DNA of 12,719 bases from Chitinophagaceae bacterium (lineage in GTDB: Bacteria > Bacteroidota > Bacteroidia > Chitinophagales > Chitinophagaceae). Shown one piece after another: positions 9,598 through 12,719 of the stretch (positions within the stretch are counted from its first letter, which is position 1; each line of letters starts with the position of its first letter). The stretch is taken from NCBI GenBank assembly GCA_014379785.1, contig JACMLD010000546.1:1-12719 (forward strand), written 5' to 3'. The notes beneath the pieces were generated by a model. It saw nothing but the letters and a program-made list of their open reading frames with translations, was not told where the DNA came from and did not search any database. The position numbers were made by a program, and so were the translations under genes.

Positions 9598-11316
9598 TTA
9601 TTTCACGCGTGAGGCGGTCAGTTTGATATCAGCGAATTTCCATGCCCTGTCGAATCTTTCTTTCACTGCTTTTGCTTCCTGTTTTTTTCCCTGGGCCTTG
9701 AGAGAATTGTATAATCCCATCAGCGCATATCCATTTTCAGGAAAGGTTGCCAGATCCTCGCGATAAATTTTTTCTGCCTCTGCAAATTTGCCGGTTTTAA
9801 TCAGCAGGTATCCAAAGTGATGCCTCACCGAGAAAAACCAATCTGGTGGTTCCATATAATTGAGATGATCTTCAATTTCTATTGCCTTGCGATATCTCGC
9901 TTCGGATTCTATTAAATCATTTTTTGCAATGGCTATTTCCGCGCCCAATACATTGAATGCAATATTGACAAGATCAGAAGCATTGTTTGATTCCCAGATA
10001 AGCGCCGTTTTAAGCGATTCATCCACGGCCGCGACTTTGAGCGAGTTGAATTCTGTCGAGGCTTTTTCAATTTCATTTTTTGCACTGAATGCCATGCCCC
10101 TTGCGTAATGCCACATCGCCACCGGATATTTAAGGCTTTCGCCGGGTTGCGGCAAAGCCAGTATTTCATCCCATTTTGCCAGTTGTACAAGCACATAGTA
10201 TGGAATCACATAGAAGTGTTGTGAATTGAGACTTTCAGCAAGTGTTTGACGGTCCACTTTTTTTGAAACATTCCATGCGGCATCGATTGCTTTTTTGGTG
10301 TTCCCTTCAAAATATGCGCATGCAGCAAGAAAATGAATATTATGAGGATAGTACATCATTGGATAGGCCCCCTGTACTTTGCATTGAGCGATATAGCTGC
10401 TGTCTGCTTCCGATGCCTGTTCATTTACCAAAACACCTTTGTGATATTCTCCGGTTCTGATGTAAATATGAGAGGGCATATGAATGAGATGTCCGGACGC
10501 AGGCATGATATTTCTCAGTCTGTCGGCCACAGGGCTTGCTTCATCAGCAATTCTGGAAGCTTCAATTGCATGAATATAGTAGTGCATTACGCCGGGGTGA
10601 TCGGGAAATTTTTTTACCGCCTTGCCAAGGATATCCATGATCTCGGGGGTCCAGGGCTGTGCCGAGCCATCTTTGAGCCACAGATTCCACGGATGAAGAT
10701 TCATCAGTGCGTCGGCGCAAAGCGTAGCAATGTCTGCATCATCCGGGAATTGTGACCTGGTTTTCCTCATGGCGCTTGCATATGCTTCATAGAAAGGCGT
10801 CATGTCCTTCACTTCCTCTCTTGGGAACCTTTCTCTCATCGCCTGTATCAGCATTTTCTCTGAAGTGCTTGCCAGTGGGGAGTATTTTACGGCTTTGTCA
10901 ATGGCGTCATTGATTTCTGCAAGACTTACCGGGTTAAGTGAAGCATTGTAATTCGGTCCGAGTACCAGGGCGAGTCCCCAGTACGCCATAGCACAGGTGG
11001 AATCGAGTCTTGCCACTTCGTGAAAAGATCTTGCTGCCTCTCCATGATTGAATCCGTAGGTCAAAGCGAGGCCCTGGTTGAAATATTTTTGTGCGAGCGA
11101 TGATTTGGTTGAAACCTTGTAGCTGAATTTTCCTATCCCGTTTATAAGAGGTGCTTTTGTTTCTTTTGCTTTTTCCGGATCAAAGGACGGAGCGCAGAAA
11201 ACGATGCTTTTGTTCCTGCCCGAATCTGTTGCATCAGATGCATTGGTCGCGGGACGGGTTGCCTCTTTTATAAAACCCGCCAGAAAGAGGGCTGAGATGA
11301 GGAGTAAAAGTTTCAT
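9598..11316 (-). CDS. Exported TPR-repeat protein of a histidine-rich uncharacterised family
   Basis: The product has 572 residues. It begins with a signal-peptide-like segment (MK, then a hydrophobic run to about residue 15) without a lipobox cysteine at the usual place, so a periplasmic or exported location is likely. TPR-like helix pairs include 'FNQGLALTYGFNHGEAARSF' at 79-98, 'CAMAYWGLALVLGPN' at 108-122 and a clear C-terminal pair at about 500-555. Family hallmarks I recognise are HYYIHA (245-250), GHLIHMPSHIYIRTG (275-289), YPHNIH (323-328), RHHFGYLL (498-505) and a closing 'ADIKLTASR'. Such proteins are common in soil Bacteroidota and Acidobacteria and are normally annotated only as TPR proteins; I know of no established activity. 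The clustered His residues could bind a metal or cofactor, but that is inference. Start: ATG at 11314-11316, the first Met before the signal segment, without a strong ribosome site. The gene converges on the glucan synthase gene across a 77-base gap. Confidence 0.85.
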   Translation of the reverse strand: MKLLLLISALFLAGFIKEATRPATNASDATDSGRNKSIVFCAPSFDPEKAKETKAPLINGIGKFSYKVSTKSSLAQKYFNQGLALTYGFNHGEAARSFHEVARLDSTCAMAYWGLALVLGPNYNASLNPVSLAEINDAIDKAVKYSPLASTSEKMLIQAMRERFPREEVKDMTPFYEAYASAMRKTRSQFPDDADIATLCADALMNLHPWNLWLKDGSAQPWTPEIMDILGKAVKKFPDHPGVMHYYIHAIEASRIADEASPVADRLRNIMPASGHLIHMPSHIYIRTGEYHKGVLVNEQASEADSSYIAQCKVQGAYPMMYYPHNIHFLAACAYFEGNTKKAIDAAWNVSKKVDRQTLAESLNSQHFYVIPYYVLVQLAKWDEILALPQPGESLKYPVAMWHYARGMAFSAKNEIEKASTEFNSLKVAAVDESLKTALIWESNNASDLVNIAFNVLGAEIAIAKNDLIESEARYRKAIEIEDHLNYMEPPDWFFSVRHHFGYLLIKTGKFAEAEKIYREDLATFPENGYALMGLYNSLKAQGKKQEAKAVKERFDRAWKFADIKLTASRVK

Positions 11317-11358
11317 TGCTAAGGTTTATAAATGAATAAAGGCTAATCGTAATTTTTA

Positions 11359-11389
11359 CAAAGGTGCATTTATTAAGTATTACAGACAA
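11359..11389 (-). promoter_or_regulatory. Candidate Bacteroidota-type -33/-7 promoter for the TPR gene
   Basis: On the minus strand TTG (11387-11389) is followed after 20 bases by CACCTTTG (11359-11366), one mismatch from the Bacteroidota -7 consensus TAnnTTTG. This would place the start of transcription near 11352 and give a leader of about 35 bases before the ATG at 11316. The match is short and was found by eye, so it is a candidate only. Confidence 0.35.
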
Positions 11390-11432
11390 TCACCGAAAAT
11401 AGGGAGGGGGAGATGAATGAGCAGATTAGCAG

Positions 11433-11498
11433 ATGTGGGTGCTTCGCGCAATGTGGGAAAATGTGATGCTCGCTGCGCTCGCAATGTGGGAGAATGTG
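11433..11498 (+). repeat. Short AATGTGGG-type repeat cluster (left arm and its outer extension)
   Basis: The unit ATGTGGG or its shorter form AATGTG occurs at 11433-11439, 11450-11457, 11460-11465, 11483-11490 and 11493-11498. The first unit lies outside the 49-base arm and is separated from the next by TGCTTCGCGC, which resembles a shortened version of the GC-rich core inside the arm. The outer extension has no obvious counterpart beyond the right arm, where the regulator gene begins. This suggests growth by repeat duplication or truncation of the right side. Confidence 0.6.
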
Positions 11499-11507
11499 CC
11501 AGGTGCA

Positions 11508-11636
11508 GTCATTCCGACTCCGTGCATCGAAGCCTTGGCGACGATGTAGCGCAGTCGGGGAATCCTCCACCGGGACACGGAGTAATAGCTGGGGATTTCT
11601 CCACCCGCATCGCTTCGCGATGGGAGTCGAAATGAC
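11508..11636. repeat. Inner inverted repeat with internal direct repeat
   Basis: GTCATTCCGACTCC (11508-11521) is the reverse complement of GGAGTCGAAATGAC (11623-11636) at 13 of 14 positions. Between them a 15-base motif occurs twice in direct orientation: GGGGAATCCTCCACC at 11557-11571 and GGGGATTTCTCCACC at 11591-11605, matching at 13 of 15. GCATCG at 11524-11529 can also pair with CGATGT near 11542. The GTCATT.CGACTCC ... GGAGTCGAAATGAC style ends resemble intergenic repeats I have seen in Bacteroidota genomes; that likeness is from memory and unverified. Confidence 0.65.
11608..11622. repeat. Perfect small hairpin inside the repeat element
   Basis: CATCGC (11608-11613), loop TTC, GCGATG (11617-11622). 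It directly adjoins the right half of the inner inverted repeat and is a likely folded tip of the element when transcribed on either strand. Confidence 0.6.
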
Positions 11637-11709
11637 GGGGACCCTCAGGTATTTTCCCCACATTCCCCCACATTGCGAGCGCAGCGAGCATCACATTCCC
11701 CCACATTCT

Positions 11710-12357
11710 CTAAACTATCCTCTGATTAATCGCCTTGGCGACCGCCTCTGTAAGTGAGGCCACGTGCAGCTTTTCGTAGATCTTTTTTACATGACTGCGG
11801 ACAGTCTCATAACTGATATTGAGTTGATCGGCGATCATTTTGTAGGAGAGACCATTTACTATACAGGCCAGCACTTCCTTTTCGCGGGGAGTGAGACGAT
11901 AATCCGGTGCCTCCTCCGGACGAATATCCGCTGAATGCTGCTGGAGTTTACCCAACACCTTGCGTGCAATGGAAGGCGACATAGGTGAGCCGCCAAACTG
12001 TAACTCATTGATCGCATCAACCAACCGCGTATTGAGATGATTTTTCAAAATGTACCCCGACGCACCTGCGCATATCGAATCAAATACCCTGTCATCGTCT
12101 TCAAAAACAGTTTGCATCAACACCTGAATATGGGGAAGATCTTTCTTGATCGCCTTTACCGCCTCAATGCCCGTCATACCCGGCATCTCAATATCCATCA
12201 GTACAATATCCGGCTGCGATTCCTTTACATCATCCACACAATCGAGGACATGAGAAAATGAACCCACGAGTTCAAACTCAGGCACAGTTTTCAAAAGCAT
12301 ACCGATGCTTTCACGAATGTTTTTGTTGTCGTCGAAAATTGCGATACGGAGTGCCAT
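11710..12357 (-). CDS. Two-component response regulator, NarL/LuxR type
   Basis: The product has 215 residues, a normal length for the family. The receiver domain (about 4-120) shows the acidic pair D9-D10, the phosphoacceptor D55 in 'VLMDIEMPG', T83 and the conserved K105 in 'YILKN'. The C-terminal LuxR-type helix-turn-helix (about 153-212) has 'LTPREKEVLACIVNGLSYK' followed by the recognition helix 'ISYETVRSHVKKIYEKL'. Phosphorylation by a HisKA_3 kinase should promote DNA binding at target promoters. I chose ATG at 12355-12357 because 'MALRIAIFDDN' begins directly at the first strand of the receiver. An in-frame ATG at 12418-12420 would add 21 residues with no domain match. The upstream histidine kinase gene ends 70 bases before this start on the same strand, so the two are probably cotranscribed partners. 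The target genes cannot be told from the sequence. Confidence 0.95.
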   Translation of the reverse strand: MALRIAIFDDNKNIRESIGMLLKTVPEFELVGSFSHVLDCVDDVKESQPDIVLMDIEMPGMTGIEAVKAIKKDLPHIQVLMQTVFEDDDRVFDSICAGASGYILKNHLNTRLVDAINELQFGGSPMSPSIARKVLGKLQQHSADIRPEEAPDYRLTPREKEVLACIVNGLSYKMIADQLNISYETVRSHVKKIYEKLHVASLTEAVAKAINQRIV

Positions 12358-12427
12358 GATGATAAGTTTATTACGGTGGTTTAGAATACAAATTTCCTCA
12401 ATTTTATTGGCTTCCGGCATCCCCAAA

Positions 12428-12719
12428 TCAGGTGACGGGAAACCTCAGCACAACACTGGTTCCACCGCCGGAACTGCTGTTTATCAGGCATTCTCCCTTC
12501 ATCTCAGATGCCCGGCGCTTCATGTTATTCAATCCGTTGCCCGACAACGACTTCGCTGCCAAGATTTTCATCTGCTCCGGATCAAAACCTTTTCCATCGT
12601 CCTGAACCTTCAAAACCACCATATTATGCTCCACATTTATCGAAACACTCAGCATCCCGCATCCTGAATACTTCAACACATTCGACACGGACTCTTTAAA
12701 TATGAGATAAAAATTCTTC
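12428..12719 (-). CDS. Sensor histidine kinase, C-terminal ATPase domain (5' truncated)
   Basis: The frame is open from the window end to a TGA at 12428-12430, giving the last 96 residues of a longer protein. They form the end of a HATPase_c domain: an N box in 'FKESVSNVLKYSG', the G1 motif 'DDGKGFDP', the G2 motif 'SGNGLNNMKRRA', then 'GGGTSVVLRFPVT' as the final strand. The 'GLNNMKRRA' and N-box forms are typical of HisKA_3 (NarX/DesK-like) kinases, which normally pair with NarL/LuxR regulators, and such a regulator follows on the same strand after 70 bases. The sensing part, membrane segments and phosphorylated histidine lie outside the window, so the signal is unknown. A GTG at 12686-12688 lies inside the domain and is not a plausible start. 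Confidence 0.92.
   Translation of the reverse strand, partial: KNFYLIFKESVSNVLKYSGCGMLSVSINVEHNMVVLKVQDDGKGFDPEQMKILAAKSLSGNGLNNMKRRASEMKGECLINSSSGGGTSVVLRFPVT

Larger units (their letters stand above)
11450..11707. repeat. 258-base nested inverted-repeat element
   Basis: Two 49-base arms, 11450-11498 and 11659-11707, are reverse complements with 46 of 49 positions matching. Each arm has the same internal plan: AATGTGGGRRAATGTG, then a 17-base core ATGCTCGCTGCGCTCGC, then AATGTGGGRRAATGTG again (in the orientation of the left arm). The 160 bases between the arms hold a second inverted repeat and a hairpin. No credible protein is encoded and no transposase is present. The element fills most of the 393-base gap between the regulator and TPR genes. 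Its right arm ends two bases before the regulator's TAG codon on the plus strand, so it lies immediately downstream of that gene. It may be a dispersed non-autonomous repeat (MITE/REP-like) or act as a large RNA hairpin; copy number elsewhere cannot be seen here. Confidence 0.8.

Noticed and set aside
10333..10755. Plus-strand open frame of 140 codons opposite the TPR gene
   Set aside because: The opposite strand encodes recognisable family motifs over the same stretch, and this frame has no domain signature.
11433..11498. Possible CRISPR-like array from repeated AATGTGGG units
   Set aside because: Units are only 6-8 bases, spacings are irregular, the 'spacer' is itself repeated in the other arm, and there are no cas genes.
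11450..11707. Insertion sequence remnant
   Set aside because: There is no transposase fragment, and I could not identify a target-site duplication at the edges. It is kept as a repeat element instead.
11373..11757. Several short open frames across the intergenic repeat on both strands
   Set aside because: They read through the inverted repeat and give low-complexity peptides that mirror one another between strands, which is the mark of repeat DNA rather than genes.
12358..12426. N-terminal extension of the response regulator to TTG 12424-12426 or ATG 12418-12420
   Set aside because: The added residues fall before the first receiver strand and match nothing typical of the family; ATG 12355-12357 gives a standard receiver start.
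12305..12667. Plus-strand open frame of 120 codons across the kinase-regulator junction
   Set aside because: It is opposite two genes with clear HATPase and receiver motifs and resembles no known protein.

Overview
The window looks like chromosomal DNA from a member of the Bacteroidota, possibly near Chitinophagaceae. The main evidence is the 3' end of a gene encoding a type IX secretion (T9SS) sorting domain with a YPNP motif. Weak Shine-Dalgarno signals, one Bacteroidota-like -33/-7 promoter candidate and a gliding-bacteria-style intergenic repeat agree with this. The family-level placement is an inference.

Layout, left to right: (1) positions 1-591, plus strand: C-terminal part of a secreted T9SS cargo protein whose start lies outside the window. 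(2) 592-802: a short spacer with a small hairpin. (3) 803-9520, plus strand: one giant gene (2905 residues) for a cyclic beta-1,2-glucan synthase of the NdvB/ChvB/Cgs type. Its order is N-terminal helical region, two membrane helices, GT84 glycosyltransferase, four membrane helices, GH189-like cyclisation region, then a duplicated GH94-type region ending in a phosphorylase domain with its key motifs intact. (4) 9521-9597: a strong hairpin between two convergent genes, probably a terminator for both. (5) 9598-11316, minus strand: an exported TPR-type protein of a widespread uncharacterised family rich in conserved histidines. (6) 11317-11709: a 393-base gap without a credible gene. It holds a promoter candidate for the TPR gene and a 258-base nested inverted-repeat element. 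(7) 11710-12357, minus strand: a NarL/LuxR-type response regulator. (8) 12428-12719, minus strand: the C-terminal ATPase domain of its probable partner histidine kinase, cut by the window end.

The kinase and regulator form an evident two-component pair in one operon. The glucan synthase appears to be a stand-alone transcription unit: no NdvA/ChvA-type exporter or glucan-modifying enzyme is visible beside it. The sequence shows no functional link between the synthase, the TPR protein and the two-component system. I found no RNA genes, CRISPR array, transposase or prophage. The two points most worth following are the complete cyclic glucan synthase in a Bacteroidota setting and the nested palindromic element that begins two bases after the regulator's stop codon.
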